Part shown: positions 1-7,288 of the stretch, piece by piece
Layout of the letters: the number at the start of each line of letters is the position of its first letter
Position numbering within the stretch: the stretch's first letter is position 1
DNA from: CAWJMF01 sp963843945
Lineage (GTDB): Bacteria > Vulcanimicrobiota > Vulcanimicrobiia > Vulcanimicrobiales > Vulcanimicrobiaceae
Direction of reading: 5' to 3'
Assembly (NCBI GenBank): GCA_963843945.1
Contig: CAWJMF010000001.1
Coordinates: 213,458-277,457 of the forward strand
DNA: 64,000 nucleotides
Translations under genes and position numbers: made by a program
The notes under the pieces: generated by a model
Databases searched by the model: none
What the model saw: only the letters and a program-made list of their open reading frames with translations
What the model was told of the DNA's origin: nothing

Positions 1-1176
1 CATCTCAGCGCGTTTACCCCGGTCGCGATCGCCGCCGCAGCCGAAGACGGCGATCACGGCGCCGTGCGAGGTCTCGCGTACCGCCATCAGCACCGCGGCC
101 AGCGCGTCGGGCGTGTGCGCGTAATCGACGACGACCTCGACCCCGCCCGCCTCGAAGCTCTCCATCCGCCCCGGCACCGGTTCGGTCGCGGCAAGCGCGC
201 TCGCGCTGGCGCGATCCTCAATGCCGAAGCGCCGCGCGACGCAGATCGCCGCAAGCGCGTTGGAGACGTTGAAGCGGCCCGGAAGGGGTAGGCTGAAGCG
301 CAAACCGTCGAGCGTAAAGCTGCTGCCGCGCGGGCCGAGCGCCACGTCGGCCGCATGCGCGCCGGCACGAACGCCGAGCCCGTACGTCCAAACGCGCTCC
401 GCCGGAAACTCCGACGCCCATTGCCGGCCCAGCGGATCGTCGGCGTTGTAGATCCCGAACGCCGCCGCTTCGAAGAGCGAGCGCTTCGCCGCGGCATAGG
501 CTTCGAAGGTTTGGTGAAAGTCCAAGTGGTCGCGCGTCACGTTGGTCAGCACGGCGACGTCGACGGTCACGTCGCGTGCCCGCTCGAGCGCGAGCGCGTG
601 CGAGCTGAGCTCGAGCGCGACGGCCGCAGCACCGCGGTCGCGCATCTCGCCGAGCAGCATCTGCAGCTCGAGCGCGAGCGGTGTGGTATTGTCCAGCGAC
701 CACATCGCGCCGCCGAATTGCGCGCCGAGCGTGCCGATGCGTCCGCAGCGAATGCCGTTGGCCTCGAGGATGCGCTGCACGAGATGCGTCGTGGTCGTCT
801 TGCCGTTCGTTCCGGTAACGCCCACGATCTCGAGGCTCTGCGAGGGGTTCCCGTAGAAGGCTGCGGCAAGTTGCGAGAGCGCGCGGCGCGTGTCGTGCAC
901 GACGACCGTGGTCACCGCTTCCGGCGAACCGTGCGCGGCGAGGAAGGCCGCATCGACGACGATCACCTGCGCACCCGCGGCCACGGCTCGATCGACGAAG
1001 GCGTGGCCGTCGAAGCGCTCGCCGCGCAAGGCAACGAACATCGCGCCGGGCCGCACCGCCCGCGAGTCGTGCACGAGTAAGCCGACCGAACGCTCCGCTT
1101 CGCCGACGACGCGGGCGTCCTCGAGCGACGCGAGCAGGGGAGCCAACGCGACGGTTCGGGGTGAGGCCGGGGTCAT
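1..1176 (-). CDS. murE: UDP-N-acetylmuramoyl-tripeptide synthetase MurE (3' end outside window)
   Basis: Cytoplasmic Mur ligase that adds the third residue (usually meso-diaminopimelate or lysine) to UDP-MurNAc-L-Ala-D-Glu with ATP. The first 392 codons are present. The ATP-binding P-loop reads GVTGTNGKTTTTHL near residue 105, followed by the Mur-ligase central-domain segments NVTRDHLDFH and YNADDP and the C-domain signature VDYAHTPDAL. The sequence leaves the window at FGCGGDRDRGKRAEM, about 100 residues before the usual end. The DNPR-type motif that tells diaminopimelate from lysine enzymes lies beyond the edge, so the third amino acid cannot be called. The ATG overlaps the ftsI stop as ATGA, so it is the fifth gene of the dcw operon and translationally coupled to ftsI. 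Identification is secure; the symbol follows from the motifs and from dcw gene order. Confidence 0.95.
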   Translation of the reverse strand, partial: MTPASPRTVALAPLLASLEDARVVGEAERSVGLLVHDSRAVRPGAMFVALRGERFDGHAFVDRAVAAGAQVIVVDAAFLAAHGSPEAVTTVVVHDTRRALSQLAAAFYGNPSQSLEIVGVTGTNGKTTTTHLVQRILEANGIRCGRIGTLGAQFGGAMWSLDNTTPLALELQMLLGEMRDRGAAAVALELSSHALALERARDVTVDVAVLTNVTRDHLDFHQTFEAYAAAKRSLFEAAAFGIYNADDPLGRQWASEFPAERVWTYGLGVRAGAHAADVALGPRGSSFTLDGLRFSLPLPGRFNVSNALAAICVARRFGIEDRASASALAATEPVPGRMESFEAGGVEVVVDYAHTPDALAAVLMAVRETSHGAVIAVFGCGGDRDRGKRAEM

Positions 1177-2963
1177 AAGCGGGGCTTCGACGCCGGCCCC
1201 GCGCGCACCAAGCGGTCGAAGTGCGGCAGAATCCCGGCATGCAGCATCGCCAGCCGGGCGATCTCGCTGAAAGCGGGAGCGGCGACAACCGAGCCGTAGA
1301 TTGCGCCCTGCGGCCGGTCGATCTTCACCAAGATGACGTAGCGTGGCGACTCGGCCGGAATCGTCCCGATGAACGAGGCGACGTATTCGCCCGGGACGTA
1401 GGCGCCGTTTTCAGCGATCTGCGCGGTGCCGGTCTTGCCGGCCGTCGTATAGCCCGGAATCTGCGCCGTCGGGTTGCCCGTACCGCGCGTCACGACGGTG
1501 CGCATGAAGCCGCGCAGCGTCGCCGCGGTCGCGGCCGAGATCGCGCGGTGCTCGACTTCGGTCCCATAGCGGTAGACCAGGTTGCCGCGTTCGTCGAGGA
1601 TCTCCGAGGCGATGCGCGGCCGCAGCAAGAGGCCCCCGTTCGCGATCGCGCAGTAGGCGCGCGCCATCGCCAGCGGCGTCGTCGCGATTCCGTGGCCGAA
1701 CGAGATCGTCGGCAACGTGGTATCGCCCCAAGAATCGAGCCGGGGAACGATGCCGGGGTTCTCGCCGGGCAAATCGACCTCGGTCGGTTCGCCGAAACCG
1801 AAGGCGGCGATCGTCCGCATCATCGTTCGCGCGCCGATCGCGAGTCCGACCTCGGCCGCACCGACGTTATGGGAGTAATCGACGATTTGCTCGAGCGTTT
1901 CGCCGTTACCGCTCGACGCGAGAAAACCGTCTTCGGCGTTGTGAATGACGTGCGAGCCGATGCGCAGCTCGTCGCGCGCCGGGAAACGCTCCGTCAAGCT
2001 GACTTTCCCGCTGTCGAGCGCGGCTGCCGCGGTGATCAGCTTGAAGGTCGAGCCGGGCTCGTACGCATCGGCCACCGCGCGGTCGCGCCGCTCGTCGGGC
2101 GAGTAATGACCGAAGTCGCGTGCGTCGTAGTCCGGGGAGTTGGCCAGCGCCAGAATCTCGCCCGTCCACGGATCCATCACCAGCGCCGAGCCGCTGCGCG
2201 CGTGCCACTTGGCGACCGTTTCGTGCAAGACTCGCTCCACGCTGTACTGCAAATACGAATCGAGCGTCAAGACGAGAGTGTGACCGGCGTGCGCCGGCAC
2301 GACGACGTGCGGCGGCGCAAAGGGCAGCGCGCGCCCGAATTGATCTGCTTCGAGCGACATCTCGCCGACCGTCCCGCGCAGGATGCCGTCGAACTCGTAC
2401 TCGATCCCCTCGAGCCCGTTCTCGTCGATGCCGGTGAAGCCGAGCATCGTCGAAGCGAGCCGCCCGGCGGGAACGAAACGGATTCCCGTGTTCTCGGGGA
2501 CGACGCTGATCCCGTCGAGCGGGTGCTGCGAAAGCCGGCCGGCCAGCACGCTCGGAATCTTGCGCTCGACCACGACGTACGAATCGCGCGAGCGCAAGCG
2601 CGCTTCGACGAATGGCTCCGGCAAGCCGAGCAGCGGCGCCAAAGCTTGCGCCGTGGCCGCTTTATCGCGGACGTCGGCCGTCGTCGCGTACACGCTCTGC
2701 GACGGAATCGAGCGGACCAGCACCACGCCGTTGCGGTCGAGAATCGCGCCGCGCCGTGCAGCCAAATCGACGGTGCGCAGGCGCTGCTCGTACGCGCGAT
2801 GCGCGAGCCACGGGCCCTGGCGGATCTGCACGACGTAAAGCCGCCAAATCAAGAAGGCCGCGATGGTCGCAAAGAGATAGAACGCGACCTTCGCGCGCAG
2901 GCGGCTCGTGCGCTCGAGCGCCGCGGCTGGACGGCGCGCGACGTAGGGGCGCGCCGGGTTCAA
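1173..2963 (-). CDS. ftsI: Peptidoglycan D,D-transpeptidase FtsI (PBP3-like)
   Basis: Septal class B penicillin-binding protein that cross-links peptidoglycan at the division site. At 596 residues it is a normal length. A short cytoplasmic arm is followed by one membrane helix (about 28-45, VAFYLFATIAAFLIW), the pedestal or dimerisation domain (RRGAILDRNG, about 70), and the transpeptidase domain with all three active-site motifs: STFK near 310, SHN near 367 and KTG near 510. There is no C-terminal PASTA repeat. The start is a TTG whose last two bases belong to the ftsL stop (TTGA), so translation is coupled to ftsL. The stop overlaps the murE ATG. Position four in mraZ-rsmH-ftsL-ftsI-murE, together with the motifs, makes the identification firm. 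Confidence 0.95.
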   Translation of the reverse strand: MNPARPYVARRPAAALERTSRLRAKVAFYLFATIAAFLIWRLYVVQIRQGPWLAHRAYEQRLRTVDLAARRGAILDRNGVVLVRSIPSQSVYATTADVRDKAATAQALAPLLGLPEPFVEARLRSRDSYVVVERKIPSVLAGRLSQHPLDGISVVPENTGIRFVPAGRLASTMLGFTGIDENGLEGIEYEFDGILRGTVGEMSLEADQFGRALPFAPPHVVVPAHAGHTLVLTLDSYLQYSVERVLHETVAKWHARSGSALVMDPWTGEILALANSPDYDARDFGHYSPDERRDRAVADAYEPGSTFKLITAAAALDSGKVSLTERFPARDELRIGSHVIHNAEDGFLASSGNGETLEQIVDYSHNVGAAEVGLAIGARTMMRTIAAFGFGEPTEVDLPGENPGIVPRLDSWGDTTLPTISFGHGIATTPLAMARAYCAIANGGLLLRPRIASEILDERGNLVYRYGTEVEHRAISAATAATLRGFMRTVVTRGTGNPTAQIPGYTTAGKTGTAQIAENGAYVPGEYVASFIGTIPAESPRYVILVKIDRPQGAIYGSVVAAPAFSEIARLAMLHAGILPHFDRLVRAGPASKPRL

Positions 2964-3391
2964 TGGATCCAGGCGGTGAGCGAGGCGAGGAACGCGCCGC
3001 CGTGCGTCGGGGCCGGCGGTTGCGGCAGGCGCGCGACGCTGAGCGAGGCGCTCTCCTTCATGCCGAGGTCCTTCGCGATGCGCTCCAGGCGCTCGCGCGA
3101 TTCGAGCGCTCCGAGCCGCTGGTCGAGCTGCGTGGTTTCGTCGATCAATTGGGCGCGCGTCTGCGCGTTGCGCGTCAATTCGTAGCTCATGCGCGTGACG
3201 TTGGCCATCAAGCCGAGATAGACGAAGACCCCGAGCGTGAGGACGGCCAGCGTGAAGACGATCCGCACGACGGAGGCGTAGCGGTCGCGCCGGCTGCGCG
3301 CGCGGCGGCGCGTGACGGCGCCGCGGCCGGCGCGCGAGCCGGTCCGCGGACGCGGGCTATCGGAAAAATCGGGCTGGGTCCGTGCGATCAT
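2960..3391 (-). CDS. ftsL: Cell division protein FtsL-like
   Basis: Small bitopic division protein of 143 residues, expected to act with FtsB/DivIC and FtsQ in the divisome. It has a basic N-terminal cytoplasmic arm (many Arg, about residues 14-45), one membrane helix (IVFTLAVLTLGVFVYLGLMA, about 48-67) and a periplasmic coiled-coil-like stretch with the septum-formation pattern QLDQRLGALESRERLERIAKDLGM. FtsL sequences are poorly conserved, so the name rests on this architecture plus its place between rsmH and ftsI. The ATG overlaps the rsmH stop (ATGA), and its own stop overlaps the TTG of ftsI (TTGA). Confidence 0.85.
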   Translation of the reverse strand: MIARTQPDFSDSPRPRTGSRAGRGAVTRRRARSRRDRYASVVRIVFTLAVLTLGVFVYLGLMANVTRMSYELTRNAQTRAQLIDETTQLDQRLGALESRERLERIAKDLGMKESASLSVARLPQPPAPTHGGAFLASLTAWIH

Positions 3392-4252
3392 GCGGCGCGC
3401 TCCGCGACGCGGAGCTTGGCGCTGCGGGCGCGCGGATTGCGTTCGCGCTCGGCTTCGCCGGCCGACAGCGGTTTGCGCGTCAAGACCGAAAGCCGGGGAT
3501 CGTTTCGAAAGGTTTGCTTCACGATGCGGTCCTCGAGCGAGTGAAAGGTGATGACGGCGATGCGCGCCCCGGTTTCGGTGCGCTCGGCGGCCGCGGCAAG
3601 GCCGCGTTCGAGCGCGCCCAGCTCGTCGTTGACGGCGATGCGCAACGCTTGGAAGGTGCGAGTCGCCGGGTGGATCCGCTCGCGCCGGCCGCGCACGTGG
3701 ACCGCGCCCGAGACGAGCCGCGCCAGCTCGAGCGTGCTCTGCGGAAGGCGGCCGGCTTCGCGGGCGCTCACGATCGCGCGCGCGATTCGCCGCGAAGCGC
3801 GCTCCTCGCCGAAGCGGTAAATGAGGTCGGCAAGTTCCGTTTCGCTCGTCACCGCGAGAAGGTCCGCGCGCGCTCGGGCCGCTGCCCGCACTCATGCGCA
3901 TATCGAGCGGACCGTCCGTCTGGAAGGAAAAGCCGCGCTCGGCGCGATCGAGCTGCATCGAGCTGACGCCCAAATCGAAAAGGACCCCGTCAACGCGTTC
4001 GATGCCGCGTTCGTCGAGCTCGCGCGCCAGCTCGTCGAAGTTGCGATGCACGAGTTCCAGCGACGCGGCGAGAGCGGGCGGGACGCGCGCGTTCGGATCG
4101 CGATCGAAGGCGAGGACGCGCGCGCCGCGCTCGACGAGAGCGGCGCTGTGGCCGCCGGCGCCGTAGGTCGCATCCAAATAGAGCCCGCCGGGCCGCACTG
4201 CGAGCGCCTCGACGACTTCGGCGAGCAGAACCGGAACGTGTTCGAGGGCCAC
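3388..4252 (-). CDS. rsmH: 16S rRNA (cytosine-1402-N4)-methyltransferase RsmH, frame broken in this sequence
   Basis: SAM-dependent methyltransferase that modifies C1402 in the 16S rRNA decoding centre. The start is a GTG one base after the mraZ stop (VALEHVPVLLAEV). The N-terminal frame holds the SAM motif (LDATYGAGGHSAA, near 25) and FDLGVSSMQLD. At about position 3865 the reading frame must change: the first frame ends in GPSARGPS while the homologous continuation ADLLAVTSETELADLIYRFGEE lies in the next frame, separated by one surplus C within a run of alternating G and C. The second half has the typical TFHSLEDRIVKQTF and carries on to the stop overlapping ftsL. RsmH is almost universal and nothing else is degraded, so I regard the break as a sequence error rather than gene loss. 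Confidence 0.9.
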
Positions 4253-4253
4253 A

Positions 4254-4721
4254 CTAATAGAGGCCCAATTCCGTCGCCAGCGCGGCGGCGTCGGCATCGG
4301 AAGGTTTCATCTTGCCGAGCTTGTCCTTGGCCCAGATCTCGACGCGCGTCAGCGAACCGATCGCGACGATCTCGCGTTCGATCGCGGCGTAGGTTCGTTG
4401 CGCCGCAGGGATCAGCAAGCGGCCCTGCGCGTCGCACGCAGCTTCGTCGGTATGCGCGAAAAGATGGCGCACGAAACGGCGGTAGCGTTCGTCCTTCACC
4501 GGTGCCGCGTCGAGACGCTCGCAAAACGCTTCCCACGTGGCCGACGGGTAGAGGGCGAGGCACGCGTCGGGTGGGGCGATCGTTACGATGAAGCCTCCAC
4601 CCAGACGCTCGCGAAACCGCGCGGGCACGACCAGCCGGCCCTTGTCGTCAAGGGTGAGCTCGACCCGGCCGGTAAAGCGCGGCAGATCGCGTGCCAGGGG
4701 AAGACCTCCACTCAAACCCAC
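4254..4721 (-). CDS. mraZ: Transcriptional regulator MraZ
   Basis: DNA-binding regulator of the dcw operon, built from two SpoVT/AbrB-like half domains. The first has FTGRVELTLDDKGRLVVPARFRERL and the second CDAQGRLLIPAAQRTYAAI, each with the expected DxxGR(L)(V/I)P signature. The start is uncertain. The GTG at 4721 lies inside the operator repeats and has no Shine-Dalgarno; TTG 4715 is no better. A GGAGG at 4705-4709 sits seven bases before a CTG at 4697, which would give a 147-residue protein beginning ARDLPRFTG, the usual family length. I list the conservative long form and favour CTG 4697. It is first gene of the dcw operon, and rsmH begins one base after its stop. Confidence 0.93.
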   Translation of the reverse strand: MGLSGGLPLARDLPRFTGRVELTLDDKGRLVVPARFRERLGGGFIVTIAPPDACLALYPSATWEAFCERLDAAPVKDERYRRFVRHLFAHTDEAACDAQGRLLIPAAQRTYAAIEREIVAIGSLTRVEIWAKDKLGKMKPSDADAAALATELGLY

Positions 4722-4741
4722 CAGTTACCACTGGCAACCAC
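4708..4741 (-). promoter_or_regulatory. MraZ operator: four GTGG boxes at 10-bp spacing
   Basis: Read on the minus strand, GTGG occurs at 4741-4738, 4731-4728, 4721-4718 and 4711-4708, each exactly 10 bp after the last, so all four face the same side of the helix. Known MraZ operators are tandem TGGG- or GTGG-type boxes at about one helical turn just upstream of mraZ. The array runs from the -10 element across the presumed start of transcription, which fits autorepression of the dcw operon. Confidence 0.75.
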
Positions 4742-4768
4742 TATAAACCCCCGTGCACGCCTGCGCAA
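4740..4768 (-). promoter_or_regulatory. Predicted sigma-70-type promoter of the dcw operon
   Basis: On the minus strand a TTGCGC hexamer (4768-4763) is separated by exactly 17 bases from TATAGT (4745-4740), a good housekeeping-type -35/-10 pair. Transcription would begin near 4733, giving a very short leader before mraZ. The -10 overlaps the first of the four GTGG operator repeats, so bound MraZ would block polymerase. This is sequence inference only. Confidence 0.6.
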
Positions 4769-4922
4769 GGCCGCAGCGCGAGGTGTGAAGCGGTGCGAAC
4801 GCACGTTCGATGCGCGCGGAACGCGCGCGACAAAAACGTCGCCGGCTGAAACAGCGCAGCGAATGGGCTCGCCGCGAGCGCGACCGGTCCCTTACGGGAC
4901 GGGCGCCGGGCTCATTTCCGGA

Positions 4923-5474
4923 TTACTGGGGCGGTGCGATCGTGATCGACTCGTTGAACAGCGAGAAGCGCACGATCGACGTTTTCCCGGACGATTCGGT
5001 GTCGATCCGATGCACGCGGCCGTCGCTGCCGATGTACACGGTGCTCGGGGTCGAGTTGCCCTTGCTCAGCACGGAGTAGAGGTGCAGCGTTTCGCCGTCG
5101 ACGCTCTTCGTGCCGAGGTCGGTGACGGTCACGTCCTTCGGGTCGGCCGCGAACGATTGCGCGGTCGACAAGCCGCCCGTCATCCGTCCCATCGAATCGG
5201 CCGCGCCGGGCATCTGCATCCAATGCCCGTTCACCTGGACCCAGGTCGCCGTCCCGATGTGCACGATCTTCGTGGGGCCGATCGTCATTTGCATCTTGTC
5301 GGGGACGACGACGTCGCCCTCGCTCGTCTTTCCGGAAGCGTCGATCGTAAAGTGATAGGCCGTCAGCTGCCCAAAACCGATGAAGGCGTTTTTCACGTCG
5401 TCGGTAGGCGTGGCGAGTGCCGGCGCGGCCAGCGCCGTCACAAGCAAAGCGGTCGGAACGATACATCCGCGCAT
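4923..5474 (-). CDS. Exported protein of unknown function, possibly LolA/LppX-like
   Basis: 183 residues with a clear signal peptide (MRGCIVPTALLVTALAAPALA, cleavage after about residue 21). The ATG at 5474 is preceded by AGGAGG at good spacing; the longer in-frame extension has no such support. The mature part alternates short polar and hydrophobic stretches (YHFTIDASGKTSEGDVVV, KIVHIGTATWVQVNGHWMQM, VYIGSDGRVHRIDTE). This resembles the half-barrel proteins that carry or sense lipoproteins or lipids (LolA, LppX/LprG), but no diagnostic motif allows a name. It lies upstream of the dcw operon on the same strand and diverges from the lytic transglycosylase. Function unknown. Confidence 0.75.
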   Translation of the reverse strand: MRGCIVPTALLVTALAAPALATPTDDVKNAFIGFGQLTAYHFTIDASGKTSEGDVVVPDKMQMTIGPTKIVHIGTATWVQVNGHWMQMPGAADSMGRMTGGLSTAQSFAADPKDVTVTDLGTKSVDGETLHLYSVLSKGNSTPSTVYIGSDGRVHRIDTESSGKTSIVRFSLFNESITIAPPQ

Positions 5475-5644
5475 GAAGCCTCCTCGCCCGCCCCGGGGCA
5501 GCGCCGCTCTCCTTAGCCGAGGCGAGCGAGCCGTACCTTCCCGGCTCCGCGACGTGTGAGGTCCGCGAAGCGCGGGCCACACCTTGTCTGCGCTGCCCGC
5601 AAGGCCGGAGGCTGCGGACCGTAGCCGACGAACGGAAGCCCTGC

Positions 5645-6127
5645 GTGATCCGGACAATCGCCGCTTTTTTTGCGCTTGGCTCGCTCTTCGGCTGCAGTGG
5701 CGGGGGCCTGATTCCGTCTGGGCCGCACGGGATGGCCGATGCCGAAATCCGGCGCCTGGTCGCCATGCAGTCGCTGCGCGCGCACGTCTCGCCGGCGCTG
5801 GTCACTGCGATGATCCAGGTCGAGTCGCACGGCGACCCGAGCGCGGTCAGCGAATCCGGTGCCGCCGGCCTCATGCAGCTCATGCCCTCGACGGCCGTCA
5901 CATACGGCGTTTCCAACCGTTTTGACCCTGAAGAAAACGTGTCGGGAGGATGCCGGTACTTGCACGATCTGCTCGTCCGCTATCACAACAACGTGTCGCT
6001 GGCGCTCGCCGCCTACAACGCCGGTCCCGGCGCGGTCGACGCGTCGCGCGGCATTCCGCCCTTCTCAGAGACGCGGGCCTACGTCGCACGCGTCTCGGCC
6101 GCGCTTCGCTCGACGCCGATCTTCTAG
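5645..6127 (+). CDS. Lipoprotein lytic transglycosylase (SLT domain)
   Basis: Peptidoglycan-cleaving lysozyme-like enzyme, 160 residues, starting with GTG. The first 17 residues form a lipoprotein signal with lipobox LFGC, so it should be tethered to a membrane. The catalytic SLT domain follows: ALVTAMIQVESHGDPSAVS contains the catalytic Glu (ES motif), then GLMQLMPSTA and LALAAYNAGPGAV, the three usual SLT family-1 motifs. It is followed after six bases by the LptF/G-type permease and may be co-transcribed with the lpt genes. The class is certain; the subtype (Slt, MltC-like) is not. Confidence 0.92.
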   Translation: MIRTIAAFFALGSLFGCSGGGLIPSGPHGMADAEIRRLVAMQSLRAHVSPALVTAMIQVESHGDPSAVSESGAAGLMQLMPSTAVTYGVSNRFDPEENVSGGCRYLHDLLVRYHNNVSLALAAYNAGPGAVDASRGIPPFSETRAYVARVSAALRSTPIF

Positions 6128-6133
6128 CTCTTC

Positions 6134-7288
6134 GTGGCTACGGTTCCGGGCGTTCGTGCCGCACCGCTCGTGCCGACGCATCTGCTCCGTCTGCCCATTC
6201 TCGACAGTTACATCCTGCGAGAATTAGCGGGACCGTTCGGCTTCTCGCTGGCGGCCTTCTACTTGTTTTGGGTCGTCAATATTTTCTTCTTGGCGGCGGA
6301 ATACATCATCAACAACCACGCGCCGCCGATCTTGCTGCTGCGCTTCCTGATCTTTCGCATGCCGCAATGCACGCCGTACGCCTTTCCCTTCGCGTGCCTC
6401 TTCGGCACGCTGCTCGCGTTCGGCCGCCTCGCCGCCGACAACGAGATCACCGCGCTCCGGACCTCGGGCGTTTCGTTCCTGCGGATCTGCACGACGCCGC
6501 TGATCGTCGGCCTTTCGATGTTCGCGCTTTCCTATTACGTCAACGATACCGTCGCGCCGAAGGCCGTCGAGCTGTCGACCCGGACCTTCTACCAGATCGT
6601 CTACCACACCGAGGAATTGCCGATCTTACCGCAATTCTTCCGCAAGGACGACGCCACCGGCAACGTGTTCTACGTCGGCAACGTCGAGCTCGATCACAAG
6701 ACGATGGACGACGTGATGATCTTCGAACAGGCGGTGAACAGCCCGTTCCGGCGCGTGATCAACGCCCAGAAGGCCGTCGTCATCGGGCAGACCCTGCACC
6801 TCATCGACGCGCGCGTGACGGAATTCAAACCGACGGGCGAGTTCAACGGCGGCATCAAGAGCAACAGCGTCGACATCGCGCTCCCGCTCGGCGAGACGCT
6901 CGATCAGTTCCTCAACACCGCCCAAAACGACGCGTACGCGATGAATTCGAAGGATCTCTCCGGTCAGGTCAAGGCGATGCAGAGCACGGGCCAGGGCGGC
7001 CAGGCGCTCGACTTGCTGAAAATCACGCTCGCGCAGAAGCTCGCACTGCCGTTTGCTTCGATGATCGCCGTCGTGCTCGCCCTGCCGCTCGCGACCGCCT
7101 TCGGCAAGAAAGGCCGGACCCTCGGCATCGCGCTCTCGATCGTCTTGTTTTGTATTTACTATCTTTTCATGGCGGCGTTCTCCGCGCTCGGTAAGGCGGA
7201 GGCGCTCAATCCGTATCTCGCGGCGTGGATCCCGAACATCGTCCTCGGAGCCGCCGGCGCTTTCATGTTCCACCGGGTCGAGCGCTGA
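6134..7288 (+). CDS. LPS export permease of the LptF/LptG (YjgP/YjgQ) family
   Basis: Inner-membrane subunit of the Lpt ABC exporter that extracts lipopolysaccharide. At 384 residues it has the normal size: the N-terminal helices begin ILDSYILRELAGPFGFSLAAFYLFWVV, then the GRLAADNEITALRTSGVS segment that couples to the ATPase, a periplasmic jellyroll of about 170 residues, and three C-terminal helices (LALPFASMIAVVLALPLATAFG, near 315). I cannot tell LptF from LptG. Only one permease gene is here, so either a partner is encoded elsewhere or the permease is a homodimer. Its stop overlaps the putative CTG start of lptD (CTGA). Confidence 0.92.
   Translation: MATVPGVRAAPLVPTHLLRLPILDSYILRELAGPFGFSLAAFYLFWVVNIFFLAAEYIINNHAPPILLLRFLIFRMPQCTPYAFPFACLFGTLLAFGRLAADNEITALRTSGVSFLRICTTPLIVGLSMFALSYYVNDTVAPKAVELSTRTFYQIVYHTEELPILPQFFRKDDATGNVFYVGNVELDHKTMDDVMIFEQAVNSPFRRVINAQKAVVIGQTLHLIDARVTEFKPTGEFNGGIKSNSVDIALPLGETLDQFLNTAQNDAYAMNSKDLSGQVKAMQSTGQGGQALDLLKITLAQKLALPFASMIAVVLALPLATAFGKKGRTLGIALSIVLFCIYYLFMAAFSALGKAEALNPYLAAWIPNIVLGAAGAFMFHRVER

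Noticed and set aside
1221..3185. A 654-codon open frame on the plus strand opposite ftsI and ftsL (and similar long frames opposite polA, rpsA and the macroglobulin-like gene)
   Set aside because: High GC with codon bias for G or C at third positions leaves long antisense frames. They are rich in Arg, His and Asp, have no motifs and lie fully over well-supported genes.
2960..4297. A single 445-residue minus-strand reading frame that looks like an RsmH-FtsL fusion
   Set aside because: It joins the N-terminal frame of RsmH, about 180 Arg-rich nonsense residues and all of FtsL. The missing RsmH half lies in the next frame, so this is two genes with a frame break, not a fusion protein.
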